A stretch of 64,000 nt of DNA from the NCBI GenBank assembly GCA_022570795.1, contig JAKUDP010000012.1:1550001-1614000 (forward strand), read 5' to 3'. The notes beneath the pieces are model-generated. The model was given only the letters and a program-made list of their open reading frames with translations, did no database searches and was not told the DNA's origin. Below are positions 54,353 to 64,000 of this stretch, one piece after another (within the stretch, counting starts at the first letter, position 1; the number at the start of each line of letters is the position of its first letter). The stretch comes from Sphaerulina vaccinii (lineage: Eukaryota > Ascomycota > Dothideomycetes > Mycosphaerellales > Mycosphaerellaceae). Both the position numbers and the translations under genes were made by a program.

Positions 54353-55684
54353 TCATTCGATCAGTGGTCTCCTTTGGCTCCCGACCATAGTCACACCAAG
54401 AGCGCGGAGTCCTGCAGGATCATTGGCCCTGATGATCGACGCAGCAGGTAGCATAGGATTGTCAGGCGAGATGTGCGCAGCATCCTTTGCTGCTTGTTCG
54501 ATCGCCTCCATCTCCTCCTTGCAGCCGGCATGGTCGAAGGGACATACAACAATGGGCTGTCGCAGTAAGATGTCACGAGCTGACGACAACTTCGCCTGTG
54601 AGATCTGTCAGCATTGGATAGCCTCAAAGATCAGCTTATGACTCACCTTCACTGTCAGGTAGTACTCGATTTTGTACAGTGTTCCTGTAGTTGTGAAGCC
54701 GCTCACGTTGTACATTGGAAACTCTTTGCGCCCTCTCGGGAGGACGCCTTCGCTGTCTCGCAGCTCTCGCGCTGGAAAGACGAGCCCAAGGTTCGTGAAG
54801 TAGCCTGCTTCTGGTAGCTTCACACCCACGCTCTGCTTGTGCTTGGCCAAAGTCTTCGTTTTCCGTACGGGCTCGTCTCCTTCGGGATTGTATATAATCT
54901 CTTCGTCGATTCCTACTGTGATGTCCTGTATCGTGACTCGTTTCGCTTTACTCGTCCAGTCCGGATTTGGCGAGAGCTTGATGTATACTGATACCGGATC
55001 AAGTGGACCATAGCTCCATCGTGGCAGGCTGATTCCAAGTGTGACAAGATGGTCTGTTACTCTCTCCGCACTCTCCGGTCGATTGTACATGCCAAATGTG
55101 CTCAAGGTGTCGTATCTCGATATAGGCACTGGAAATGGGTACTTTCGCTGCTCCTGATGCCCTTGTTGGACCGTCACCACGATCTCGTAGTACGTCTCCG
55201 CAGTTCTCTTGTCCAACTGAAGACTGGCTGGAGGTACGCGCCTCGCGATCTCCTCGCCTCCGCGACCATACGGTATGAATATGACGAATGGTAGGTCCAT
55301 GCATAGGATGGATTCTGATTCCTTCCCTGGGGCACATCTGAACAAGAGCATTTCCTTTCCTACAATGTCCGTGATCTCTTTTCGATTCGAGGAGTTGAGG
55401 TTGCGCACGAACGAGTCGGCATTGGGCTGTATTGACTCTCGCCGTTGTAAGGATACCGTAACGAGTGAAATGTTCACAGGCGCGCTCACTCCAACTCCTG
55501 GCCGTATCTCGACGCGGCCTTCTATTCGTGGCTACACAAAGACCGATTAGCATGATACTCCCTCCTCACAGAGCTGCAGTCTTCGGCGCATAACTTCATC
55601 ACCTACCAGAGTCGCAGATATGCCTGGATACCCCACCAGGAAATTGCTATTGGGCGGACCTGATACCCTCACGAACGCTGCCAT
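54353..55684 (-). CDS. Arrestin-like (ARRDC/ART-type) protein (401 aa, 3 exons)
   Basis: Exons (minus) 55684-55607, 55531-54647 and 54595-54353 join in phase 0. The first 26 residues (VRVSGPPNSNFLVGYPG) start the N-arrestin beta-sandwich, followed by IEGRVEIRPG, the LPFVIFIPYG edge strand, and VPISRYDTLSTFGMYN. The C-arrestin half follows, with GISLPRWSYGPLDPV and YNVSGFTTTGTLYKIEYYLTVKV. No PY motif (PPxY) is visible, unlike the Rsp5-adaptor ARTs, so the link to ubiquitin ligase is unclear. Fungal arrestins commonly control endocytosis of transporters or pH sensing. Function here is inferred from the fold only. Confidence 0.75.
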
Positions 55685-56155
55685 AGCTCACGTAGGCCCA
55701 GAATATGCTGCGTGTTCGTCTTGACCGCATGTGGTCTCCATGCGGCAGCTGGCCGCCTCTGCCTTGAGTGGTCCTCCTTGGTCTGCACTCCAAGCTCCTC
55801 CACGCTTCCGAATCTCGGTATATTGCAATTGTCGAGCCCGTCTGTCCGCGACTTTGAAATGATGGTGGCAAACTGCTGTATACGGATGTGCTCCAGGCAG
55901 TAGGCCTCGAATAGCGCGGGCTCAGAGCTTCGGCGAGCAGCTTCGTGGTGATTCAGCCTGGCCAGCGGGATAGGTGCATATGCCTAGCAATGGAGGATGC
56001 AATGTACAGATCGGTGGAGTAGCGATGCGGCTGGACGACTCGAGCGACTCGAGCGATTAAAATGAAGTCAGCGCGAGGGAAGAGTACAAACAGTGACGAT
56101 GTATGCTGAGCCTAGATTCTCGAATGCCTGTTTCTCAGTCTGCCGTCCTGGTGTC
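55685..56155. other. Upstream region of the arrestin gene
   Basis: About 470 bp without convincing ORFs. A short direct repeat (GACTCGAGC units) occurs near 56036-56056. Confidence 0.45.
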
Positions 56156-56379
56156 TCACAAAGGCAACAGCACTTCTGAGTCGCGAGACCGACGTCCTCG
56201 TTTCACCAAGACATGGGCGCTTGCTGACCCGTCCACAATGCGGAGCGCAACCTTGATCCTGCTCTCTCGAACCTTGCGCTGCTGGCACAACAACGACACT
56301 TCAGCCCGGATCTTCTTCAGCTGTGCAGGCCGCTCTTCTGTCACGGTTCCCCTCATCTCACCTGATATTCGTTGTCCAT
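56156..56379 (-). CDS. Possible very small protein gene (60 aa spliced or 66 aa unspliced)
   Basis: A helical, charged frame (LKKIRAEVSLLCQQRKVRES, then KVALRIVDGSASAHVL) ends at TGA 56156-56158. Either ATG 56356 starts an unspliced 66 aa product, or ATG 56379 starts MDNEYQ and splices over a 41 bp GT-AG intron (56361-56321) into the same frame. It is divergent from the cyclophilin gene with about 110 bp between starts. No family is recognised; it looks like a subunit of a coiled-coil complex but could be chance. Confidence 0.3.
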
Positions 56380-56492
56380 TTACCGCTCCTTCAGCTGCTT
56401 GAGGCGACTCTCCACTGGACACAACAAAGCAGGAAAACGCCGGAGTGTGACGAACGCACAGCTGCAGGTGTCGCAATCGCGATCTAGCAGAG

Positions 56493-56987
56493 ATGTCTGT
56501 CACTCTCTTCACGACGCATGGCAACATCAAGCTAGAGCTGTTCTGCCAGGCTTGCGAAAAGGCGACGTATAATTTCCTGGCACTGTGCGCAAGCGGGGCC
56601 TACAATGGTTCGCCTTTTCACAGACTGGTCAAGGACTTCATGGTACAAGGAGGATCTCCAGCAAAGGGCAGCACAAAAGAGTCGATCTCGATATGGGGAG
56701 AGAACTTTGAAGACGAAATCAAATCGAGCTTGAGGCATCACCAGCGAGGCATACTATCGATGGCCAACAAAGGTCCAGGAACGAATGGCAGCCAGTTCTT
56801 CATCACGCTCGCAGCGGCGGCGCATCTAGATGGGAAGAACACGGTCTTCGGGCGTGTGCTGGAGGGCTGGGACGTTCTGGACAAGATTGAGGAAATACCA
56901 GTGGACAAGAAGTTCAGGCCCCAGGAAGCCATCAGGATCAAGCGTGTGCAGATTCATGCCAACCCGTTGGCAGATCAGCAACGTTGA
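56493..56987 (+). CDS. PPIL3/Cyp10-type cyclophilin peptidyl-prolyl isomerase (164 aa)
   Basis: A single exon. It begins MSVTLFTTHGNIKLELFC, has FHRLVKDFMVQGGSP (active-site Arg), then SMANKGPGTNGSQFFIT and HLDGKNTVFGRV, and ends with the PPIL3-specific IHANPLA. Length (161 aa in human PPIL3) fits. These small cyclophilins are spliceosome-associated cis-trans prolyl isomerases. The substrate-binding Trp region of larger cyclophilins is replaced here by HLDGKN, as in PPIL-class proteins. The start is certain. Confidence 0.93.
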   Translation: MSVTLFTTHGNIKLELFCQACEKATYNFLALCASGAYNGSPFHRLVKDFMVQGGSPAKGSTKESISIWGENFEDEIKSSLRHHQRGILSMANKGPGTNGSQFFITLAAAAHLDGKNTVFGRVLEGWDVLDKIEEIPVDKKFRPQEAIRIKRVQIHANPLADQQR

Positions 56988-57623
56988 AGGAGGAATGTTA
57001 GGTGTACAAGAGAATCGCACCAGAATGGCGTCTACAGTCCGTCGATGGATGACGAGGCAGTGATTCTGTAGCTGGGCTGGCTCACGCAGTGTGGCACAAC
57101 CAGGTGGTTCGAGCCTACATTGGAGTCGCACTCTCAAGCCGGGCTATCAAGCGCCCGCAGCTGGGGCGAGAGTGCGCGTGGGCTGGGCTATCAATCTCTG
57201 AGTGAGGGGAGATAATGACTGATCCGGCTGCATTGCAAGCAGGACTATCTCGAGGGCTTAGGACCGACGCCACGCTCGTGAGTAGCTGCTGCTTTGCTCG
57301 AGGGTGTGAGCCATCGACATAGATGTTGATCGGCCGTGCAGGTCGCGTGGCAATCACAAAAAGGTAGGAAGCGTATGCATCACGCATGAAGTGAAGTCAA
57401 GAAAGTCGCGTTCCTTCCTTTCCCGTTCATTGCGCGGCGAGACTTCCTTCCTCACAACGGTCGCGAAGTTTCACTTCTGCCTCTCGCTTCAAGTTCCCCG
57501 ATCGCTTCACCACTTTTTCTTCTCGCAACGTGAAACATTGACACCACATTCAGCATTTTGCCCTAATATCTGCACCGCTCACCTAACAACATCCGCACAC
57601 CACACTCGACACGCGCCGACGAC
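56988..57623. other. Interval between the cyclophilin and zinc-knuckle genes
   Basis: About 640 bp; the last 150 bp is pyrimidine-rich leader-like sequence (TTCCTTCCTTTCCC, CACTTTTTCTTCTC) before the next ATG. No other feature is seen. Confidence 0.5.
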
Positions 57624-59355
57624 ATGGATCTTTGTAAGAACTGCGGCTCTTGCCATCTGGGCGTCCAAGCAGTCCCATGCCGCAAGCCGCTTCAGCGATG
57701 CCATAAATGCCACAATTTAGGACACAGCACCAATTTCTGCCCGACGGGCACTCTCGACCCCGAGACTGGCATGATAGGTCCGGCACAGATGGTAGGCAGT
57801 CTTCATCTGACCGCGAGCAAGATGCTGATAGTGCAAAGTTCATCATGATCTGTGGCAACTGCGACAAGTGGCATCTTCCACATCCGTGCCTGGAGCCTCT
57901 ACAGGAGTGCGGCCAGTGTGGTACTCGCGGTCATCTCGCAGTTCACTGCCCTCAGAACCCACAGTCGCGATATCGCGAGAATGGTATTACGCAACATCAG
58001 TCCGTACCGCCGCCACAACCTGTACCAGCCAACCGCAAGCGCAAGAAATACAACGAAGATGAAACGGACAGGTTGATGGTCAAGCTTCCACTAGCTGTGC
58101 TAGACATCGACCACGTACACCCTGGTATGTAAGAATCTTTACTCGAAGCAGTGCCATCCGCTGACATGTTTCAGCACTCGTAAGGCAGATCCAGAGCCAT
58201 ATGGCCGGCCAATTGATACAGATGCTCACCTTCCACTCGCGTGATGATGTTTTGAGGTTCCTTCAACACCACATACCTCTCCCTCAATTAAGAACTCAGC
58301 CGATGCCGTTCAGAACTTTCGACCACATCAAGCCTGAGATCTTCGCGCCACAGGCTGGCAGCCATTCCCAGCAGCCACAACAGCACGCCGCCATGCGAGA
58401 CTCGATTGGATCGCCTGCTGCAGGCCAGACGCCCGGTATCCCAGTCACGCCGGAGACTACACAGAAGGTGAAGACGGGTACAACTTTCCCTTGTGCGAAA
58501 CGCAAGCAGAGGCACGCAAAGTGCACTCACGGTATACCAAACAACGATCAGAATAGCGTACAACAACCGCAGCTCACGGCATCACCTGGCGTTCAGACCT
58601 TCTCGCACCACGATCCAGCAGCGGGAAGCAGTGGCGGAGATGCTCAGTGGGTCTTGAGTGCGCATCAGGAGATGTTGCGACAGCAGGCGATTACTCATGC
58701 CAATGTCGGGATGGGATATGGGCACACAAACTACCAAGGCGTCGCCCAGCACCATGCCACAGGCGACATCTTCACTGCTCAAGGCTACCAGCAGATGGGA
58801 GTGCCAGCGGGTAGCGGTAATTACTTTCACCATCACAGCACTCCATCACAGATGTGGGCAGGCAATGCTGGCGGCGGCGATCTCAACGCACTCGCTGCTG
58901 CTGCCGAGCAGGTCACTTCTCACGCTGCTCAGACTGAGCAGACCTTCAAGCCGTATAGCGTTCACGGTGGTACAACGCCACAAGCCGACGAGCAATACAA
59001 CCAGGAGACTGCCACTACCGAACAGCCCACGGAGCAATACCACAATGCTATGGACTTCAGCCACCTGCTCAACAGTGACGCAGCGTCAGGCCCCACGCCT
59101 GAGAATGAGCAACTTGAGCAGCACAATCCAGATGCGCAGCTTACTGCCGAGGGCCCATCGTCGAGAGAGCATGAAGTTCCTAATGAAGACGATGAGCACA
59201 CTCAGCAGCTCAATGCGGAGCTCCAGAATGCTACTGAGGTTGAGGCCAAACCAAAGAAGAAGCAAAGCCGCCGCAAGAAGAGTGAGTGCTCGCCGCTCGA
59301 GCCGCTCTAGCCACCGTCCTGTGACCCATGCTGATTTCTGACAGAGAAGGACTAG
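57624..59355 (+). CDS. CCHC zinc-knuckle protein with Gln/His-rich tail (523 aa, 4 exons)
   Basis: Exons 57624-57791, 57839-58124, 58175-59281 and a last 11-base exon 59345-59355 keep frame. Without the last intron (59282-59344, with a GCTGAT branch site) the frame ends at 59310 with six different residues. Residues 1-56 hold CKNCGSCH and a knuckle CHKCHNLGHSTNFC; residues about 60-90 hold CGNCDKWHLPHPC and CGQCGTRGHLAVHC. A basic stretch NRKRKKYNEDE follows, then a region with FPCAKRKQRHAKC, then a disordered Gln/His/Gly-rich domain ending in a Lys-rich cluster (KPKKKQSRRKK). A nuclear nucleic-acid-binding role is likely; the specific function is unknown. Confidence 0.7.
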
Positions 59356-60408
59356 TAGACTTCGACATTTGCGACGGCATATCGACATTGCCAACTGGCT
59401 TGTGTCTTTACGGCTGCTATCATGGAGCTGACAGGGGATGCGACTATTTGCTTTTCATGCGACACGGCTGCTTCCAGCACGAAGCACGGACTGCGGTACC
59501 GAAAAAGTACAGGCTACTCCAGCTGGAGTTATTGCTAGAGCGGAGCGACGAACAGCTTCTGTAGGGTCGTATGATGTACAACACTCTTCACTCACCCAAT
59601 GCTAGCAATACGGTGCGATGACCAACACTGTCACGTTCCTTTCGCTTCGATCTCGCATGATAGCAACCATTGATCACGTTAGTTTTGACAAGCTTTAGAC
59701 CCATGCGACCTCTTCCAACAACATAACCCTCGCATCCGCACTCTACTTCGGTCAAGCTCGCATTTGAGCTAAGCTGCTTACATATGGTGTTAGTCAGTGT
59801 GACGACAAGGTCTGAGGACTCCAGCACGTGGCAGAATGGACTGCATCCTGGCTGAGATATCGAGACTACGACTGCTTATATGCTAGCGGCATCAAGCTGC
59901 TCGGGCTTAATGGCCTTCGTCTACCATAGACTCCAGCATGTCTGTCGCTTCTCATCGTGCCTCAGAGTCTATCATATATCGATACCCACCTTCTACTGCA
60001 CCACCTCCTTTTCGTGGGCTTCGGACTTCTTCGCAAGTCCAGTAGCTGCTTGTCCTGCCTATCAGGCCTGTCAGTAACCAAGGCTCATCACTTCCAAGCT
60101 TCCAGCCACGAGGCTTGCATATTCACCAAGCCTGACAAGCTCTGTAACATAACTCGAGTAGTCATGTCAGATCGCGTTCTATGGCGTTTGTCCAGAAGCT
60201 CTGAGGCTAGCTCGTGAGCACGCCGCAGTATGTCCAGTCGCTACACCACGAGAAGTAATCTTCAGATGGGAGATGAAGTTGTGTGTACAGCTTGAACGCT
60301 GCACATGGTGGACAGTCGGTGAGCAGACATAAGTAGAGGTAGTCTGCATTGTGTCAATTGCATTCTCATCAGCCTAACAAGTCGACGTTCAGTTCCGCCG
60401 TACACGCC
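59356..60408. other. 1.05 kb interval upstream of the small secreted-protein gene
   Basis: ORFs here are short and featureless. No repeat or RNA gene is recognised. Confidence 0.5.
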
Positions 60409-60979
60409 ATGAAGATCACCAGCACCTTCCTAGCCGCCTGCGGTATGGCCGTACTCATCAACGCAGCTCCAGTTGCAGGTGAGTCGTTCCCAAGGAGCAT
60501 TGTCCTACCTAGCGTGTCAAACTGACAGTAAGCTAGAGCCAATCCACTGGAGCGAGCCAGATGATGCAATTCTTGAAGGACGTTCCAAATTGGTCGTCAC
60601 AGAGCGGGATTTTGTCAAGCCTCCTAAGGTCGATGCGGTGCTTGCTCGTGAGATAGACAAACGGTAAGCCATGCTCGCTTTCTCGAGACAAACTGTGCTG
60701 ATCGACTTTCAGCAAGGTCATCCAGCCTATTCAACCCGAGAGGCGCGTCTTGGGTGAGCGCTCGCCTACGTGCTTTCCAGTCGATGCTTGCTGAGCACAA
60801 CGGGCACGGCAATGCTCTGTGACATGGAGATCCTAAAGGACAAAAGTTGTGTTACAGATTCGGAGCGGCTTGATAGCAGGAAACATGCGTCGGGGTTTTG
60901 TGTCGTCAGTTGTTACAGATATCCTGCGGTCCAGGGACAATGTCAACAGTCTGATGATCTTGCCGTTGCTTGTCATTAG
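60409..60979 (+). CDS. Small secreted Cys-rich protein candidate (119 aa, or 92 aa with one intron fewer)
   Basis: Exon 1 (60409-60478) encodes a signal peptide (MKITSTFLAACGMAVLINAAPV). Exon 2 is 60537-60663 and exon 3 starts at 60713. A GTGAGC donor after 60753 and an acceptor TTACAG at 60852-60857 give a fourth exon (60858-60979) and a 119 aa protein whose end has four Cys (GFCVVSC, QGQCQQ, VACH). Without this intron the protein stops at 60794 with 92 aa and two late Cys. A dibasic site (IDKR) lies about residue 65, so a Kex2-processed propeptide is possible. No homologue is recognised. Small size, secretion and even Cys count fit effector-like proteins, which is inference only. Confidence 0.5.
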
Positions 60980-61289
60980 TAGATGACCACAATATATACT
61001 TCACTCACTTGTTTTAAGAAATACATCGCGTCCGGCGTGAGTTGATGCTCGCGAGACCCAGCTCTTGCCTGACATCGCCTCATGGTCCTGGCCTTCAGTA
61101 GACCGTCGGCCAATGATGATATGATAAATGCAGTAGATGCTGATGTTGATGTCGTCGGCAACTTCTCCTAGTAATATGTAGCTACGGAGGTAGCGGCGAT
61201 AAGCGCATGCAGGGTGGTTCACTTCCTCTCACACTGTCCTTCTCGTCTTCGACACGTCAACTCGCCCATTCTGGGCACATCTCTGCCCA

Positions 61290-62631
61290 ATGGCCATCTA
61301 CATTGCGACCCAGGCGCTCTTCGATGGCATTGAGTCTATTCCGTGGCTCTGGCCGCTACTCAAGACAGCTCCATGGCTCTTCGTCTTCTGGCTGCTCAAG
61401 ACTTTCTTCCAAGGCGCCAGGAACACGAGCGAGAGGCACATGCATGGCAAAGTTGTGCTTGTCACAGTAAGGAAGAAACATACCTTGATGTTGAATATAT
61501 TGGCTAATCGAGGTGGCGATGTAGGGTGGAACATCAGGCGTAGGCGAAGCTACAGTTCGAAACCTCGCGACCAGAGGCGCACAGGTTGTCCTGCTCACAC
61601 AGCACTCCTTGAACGATCCCTTCATTGTCGACTTCATCCAGGATCTGCGAGAGGAAACCAACAACCAACTCGTAACAGCAGAACAAGTCAACCTAGCATC
61701 ATTGCATAGCATCAGGACATTCGCGACGAAATGGATCGACAATGCCCCGCCGAGACGACTGGACATGGTCATACTATGCGCCAACACGATTACCCCTGGA
61801 ACGAACGATATTCAGAGCACGAGCGAAGGAGTGGAGCTCAACTGGCAGGTCAACTATCTGGGCAACTTCCACCTGTTGAGCATACTGAGCCCAGCATTGC
61901 GAGCTCAGCCGCCTGACAGGGATGTGAGGATTGTGTTCGGAACATGCAATTCATATCTGGGAGGCGATCTACTGCATATCATACAGGATGCAGGTAGCAA
62001 GAGCAAGGACAGCAAGCAGAAGTCGGACAAGGCACCCTCAGCACCTACCAAGTTCAGCCCTGGCAATGCATACGCCACGAGTAAGCTTGCCCTGACAACT
62101 TTCGCTCTGGCCTTCCAGAAGCACTTGGCAGTCTACAAGAGACCGGACGGCTCACCAAACAACGCAAAGGTGCTCCTTGCGGATCCCGGATTCTGTAGGA
62201 CACCTGGGACGAGAAGGTGGTTGACTCGTGGCTCCTTGTTTGGACTGCTGGTGTACCTCATCACATACCCACTCTGGCTGCTGATTCTCAAGTCGCCCGA
62301 CTCAGGCTCACAAAGCTTTCTGTATGCATGCATGGAGGAGAAGTTTGCGCGTGGAACAGGCGGTATCCTGATTAAGGAGGTCAAGGAGAGAGACTACCTT
62401 CGTAAGGACGTCGAGGATGAGGATGCGCAGAAGAAGCTATGGCAGTACAGTGAGCAGATGGTACAAGAGGCTGAGAAGCGAGGCGCGGAGCATAGAGCGA
62501 AGGTCAAGAGGGAGGAACAGGATGCTAAGGACGAAGAGGAGGCTGTCAAGCAGATGCAAGACTACAAGGAGAAAGTTGGCAAGAAGGACACCAAGACTCC
62601 AGGAAGCAGAAGAAGCAAGAAGGCTGCATGA
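61290..62631 (+). CDS. Membrane-anchored short-chain dehydrogenase/reductase (427 aa, 2 exons)
   Basis: Exons 61290-61466 and 61525-62631 join in phase 0 and restore the Rossmann motif VLVT|GGTSGVGEA across the intron. An N-terminal hydrophobic helix (PWLFVFWLLKTFF) precedes it. Further SDR marks: LDMVILCANT (NNAG-like position), NWQVNYLGNFHL, a Ser in GTCNS, and the catalytic YATSK. A second hydrophobic segment (GLLVYLITYPLWLLIL) and a long Lys/Glu-rich coiled-coil tail follow. It resembles fungal SDRs of the Env9/retinol-dehydrogenase-like group that act on lipids at lipid droplets or ER. The long charged tail is unusual for the family. The substrate is unknown. Confidence 0.82.
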
Positions 62632-62897
62632 AGTGTCAACTCGGACTGGGACATCACCATATGCGACAGCAGCACCTGGGCCCCATATCCGATATGTTAG
62701 CAACATCTGACTATGGAGGGTACTTGGCGGTTCCCGGTCACCATGCTGAACTTACCACTTCCACTCCCACTCCCGCCCCAAGGATAAATTTCTTGCGACC
62801 CTACTTGCTTCGCGAGCCTCACAATATTCGCAGCACCACGTCCACTCTACCCTTCCATCAGCAACCAGGCGAACAACCAAAAGCAGCGGTTACCAGA

Positions 62898-64000
62898 ATG
62901 CGCGAGTCCCCGGCTGGAGACACGCTCTCCGTTAATGATCATGCATCCGCGCCGGCATTCCTCACCCTACCAGTGGAGCTCCGTATCAAAATCTAGGAGA
63001 TGCTATTCGACAATGATCACACGATCGTAGGCATGATCTATCAAAACACTTGGGACACTTGGGACACTTGGGATCCGGCAACGCAATCCTTCAACACAAA
63101 GAAGCGTCAGGTCACGCGCGATCCATTGAATCCATGGAGCGATAAATTCATGTTCGCCGAAGCGCCTAACACGGGTCTTCTCCGAGTCAATAAGCAGATC
63201 CATGCTGAGGTTCTCCCTGTCCTGTACTGGACTGGCTTCTCATTCACGCACGAGTACGCGCTCGAGCAGTTCCTGGAGACAATCGGGCCTGGAGCCAAAG
63301 TTTTGGACTATTTACGCCTGTCATCGCGAAGCTCGATCAGATATTCGCTCAGAATTGCTATGCCCGGACTCGCCTTATGTGAGAATCTCCGCCGATTCCA
63401 CATCGGACATCCAAGCATATGCCAAAACCGAGGCGCTACCGCTTCACTGGTCGTACAAAACATAGCGCCACTACTCGATGTCCTGGCAGAGACATTCGTC
63501 ACGAAGAACCTCAGAAGGTCCATTGCGAACGTCATCATCATCGACTGGCCACAGTGTGATTACTGCTATAAAGGTCTCTCCTGCCTGTGTAAGAAAAGGA
63601 GGTGTGGATGTGACTGCGTCGAGGCAAGGCATAGGGCGGAAGCTATGAATAGAGAGATCGGAGAACTGGTCGCGAAGAAGTATGGGGTGGAGTACCGACA
63701 CAATACTAGATGGTGGCAGGATAAGGTGTGGTATACCCACGATGAGTGGCGCGCAGATCAGCAGGAAGAGACTTTCCTCGAGACGCTAGGATCTCTGAGA
63801 ACACTCTTTCAAGATGGCCCGTTCCCATGTTCCTGCAGTTCGCCGATTTGTCGTGGCGAGGCACTCCTCTCCGCCGACAGTCCCAGCGACCAAGGCGTCT
63901 CGATTTCAGACAGACCAGTGAGCCCAGTTGGGCGAGGGATCGGAGAAGAAGATAGCTCTACTGAGAGAGCTTCGAATATCACCAAGTTTGACATGGCAGC
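62898..64000 (+). CDS. 2EXR/F-box-like protein gene, interrupted by one TAG and cut by the right edge
   Basis: From ATG 62898 the frame reads a short leader and then FLTLPVELRIKI, the start of the 2EXR-type motif (LPxELRxxIYE) of large fungal families. TAG at 62994-62996 stands where Tyr is expected. The same frame then stays open without any stop from 62997 to 64000 (more than 330 codons): EMLF, LLRVNKQIHAEVLPVLYW, a Cys cluster CDYCYKGLSCLC..CGCDC, and a Ser/Glu-rich end. A tandem TWDTWDTWD (9 bp units) lies at 63050-63076. Either this is a pseudogene, or translation restarts at ATG 63000, or the base is an error. The function of such proteins is unknown. Confidence 0.6.

Noticed and set aside
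53899..54390. 163-codon plus ORF with a 135-codon minus ORF opposite
   Set aside because: Both are of similar weak quality; no family, no splice support. Treated as chance.
57100..57125. GGTTCGAGCC-like B-box suggesting a tRNA
   Set aside because: No A-box at the right distance and no acceptor stem or anticodon arm can be folded by eye. No tRNA is called anywhere in the window.
58658..59341. 227-codon plus ORF in another frame of the zinc-knuckle gene
   Set aside because: Ser/Arg-rich alternate frame of a low-complexity region; the frame with zinc knuckles and in-phase introns is the coding one.
1..64000. Search for CRISPR arrays, LTR or TIR transposons and rRNA
   Set aside because: No regularly spaced repeats, no transposase or reverse-transcriptase motifs and no rRNA-like sequence noticed; the repeats present are short and listed separately.

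Overview
The window is nuclear DNA from a filamentous ascomycete (Pezizomycotina). The genes are split by short GT-AG introns of about 40-130 bp with CTAAC/CTGAC-like branch sites. The gene set mixes eukaryotic housekeeping genes with typical fungal accessory families: HET, CYP, an NRPS-like reductase, GH35 and secreted FAD oxidases. A DASH-complex subunit (Dad3) and an NRC-2-type kinase are present. A Dothideomycete is my best guess, but the sequence alone does not prove it. No tRNA, rRNA, CRISPR array or intact transposon was recognised.

Layout, left part. 1-7.5 kb carries an MFS transporter tail, a YheT-type alpha/beta hydrolase, a cytochrome P450 and a PaaK-like AMP ligase, which together look like an accessory metabolic neighbourhood. 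7.6-12 kb is housekeeping: Rev7 and importin-9/Kap114. 12.5-26.4 kb is mostly secreted or accessory: a large esterase, an uncharacterised secreted protein, a BBE-type FAD oxidase, a HET-domain protein and a GH35 beta-galactosidase. 27-40 kb carries a Gfa-like protein, an A-PCP-R NRPS-like reductase, a coiled-coil protein, an FSP1/AIF-like FAD oxidoreductase, a C2H2 zinc-finger fragment and a second BBE oxidase.

Layout, right part. 40.6-57 kb is mainly core biology: PRMT5 divergent from Prp43, Dad3, an NRC-2/flippase-type AGC kinase, a tail-anchored unknown, an arrestin-like protein and a PPIL3-type cyclophilin. 57.6-64 kb holds a zinc-knuckle protein, a small secreted protein, a membrane SDR and a 2EXR-like gene that runs off the window.

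The most unusual observations are these. (1) Two introns in one secreted-protein gene are about 70% identical to each other, like introner-like elements, and one has lost its AG acceptor. (2) An intron in the FAD oxidoreductase starts with AT instead of GT. (3) Two genes carry a single in-frame TAG inside otherwise intact conserved reading frames. (4) A dispersed repeat of about 120 bp occurs as an inverted pair 8 kb apart, and one copy almost exactly fills a convergent intergenic gap. All exon models were built by hand from reading frame, splice signals and family knowledge. No alignment or RNA evidence was available.
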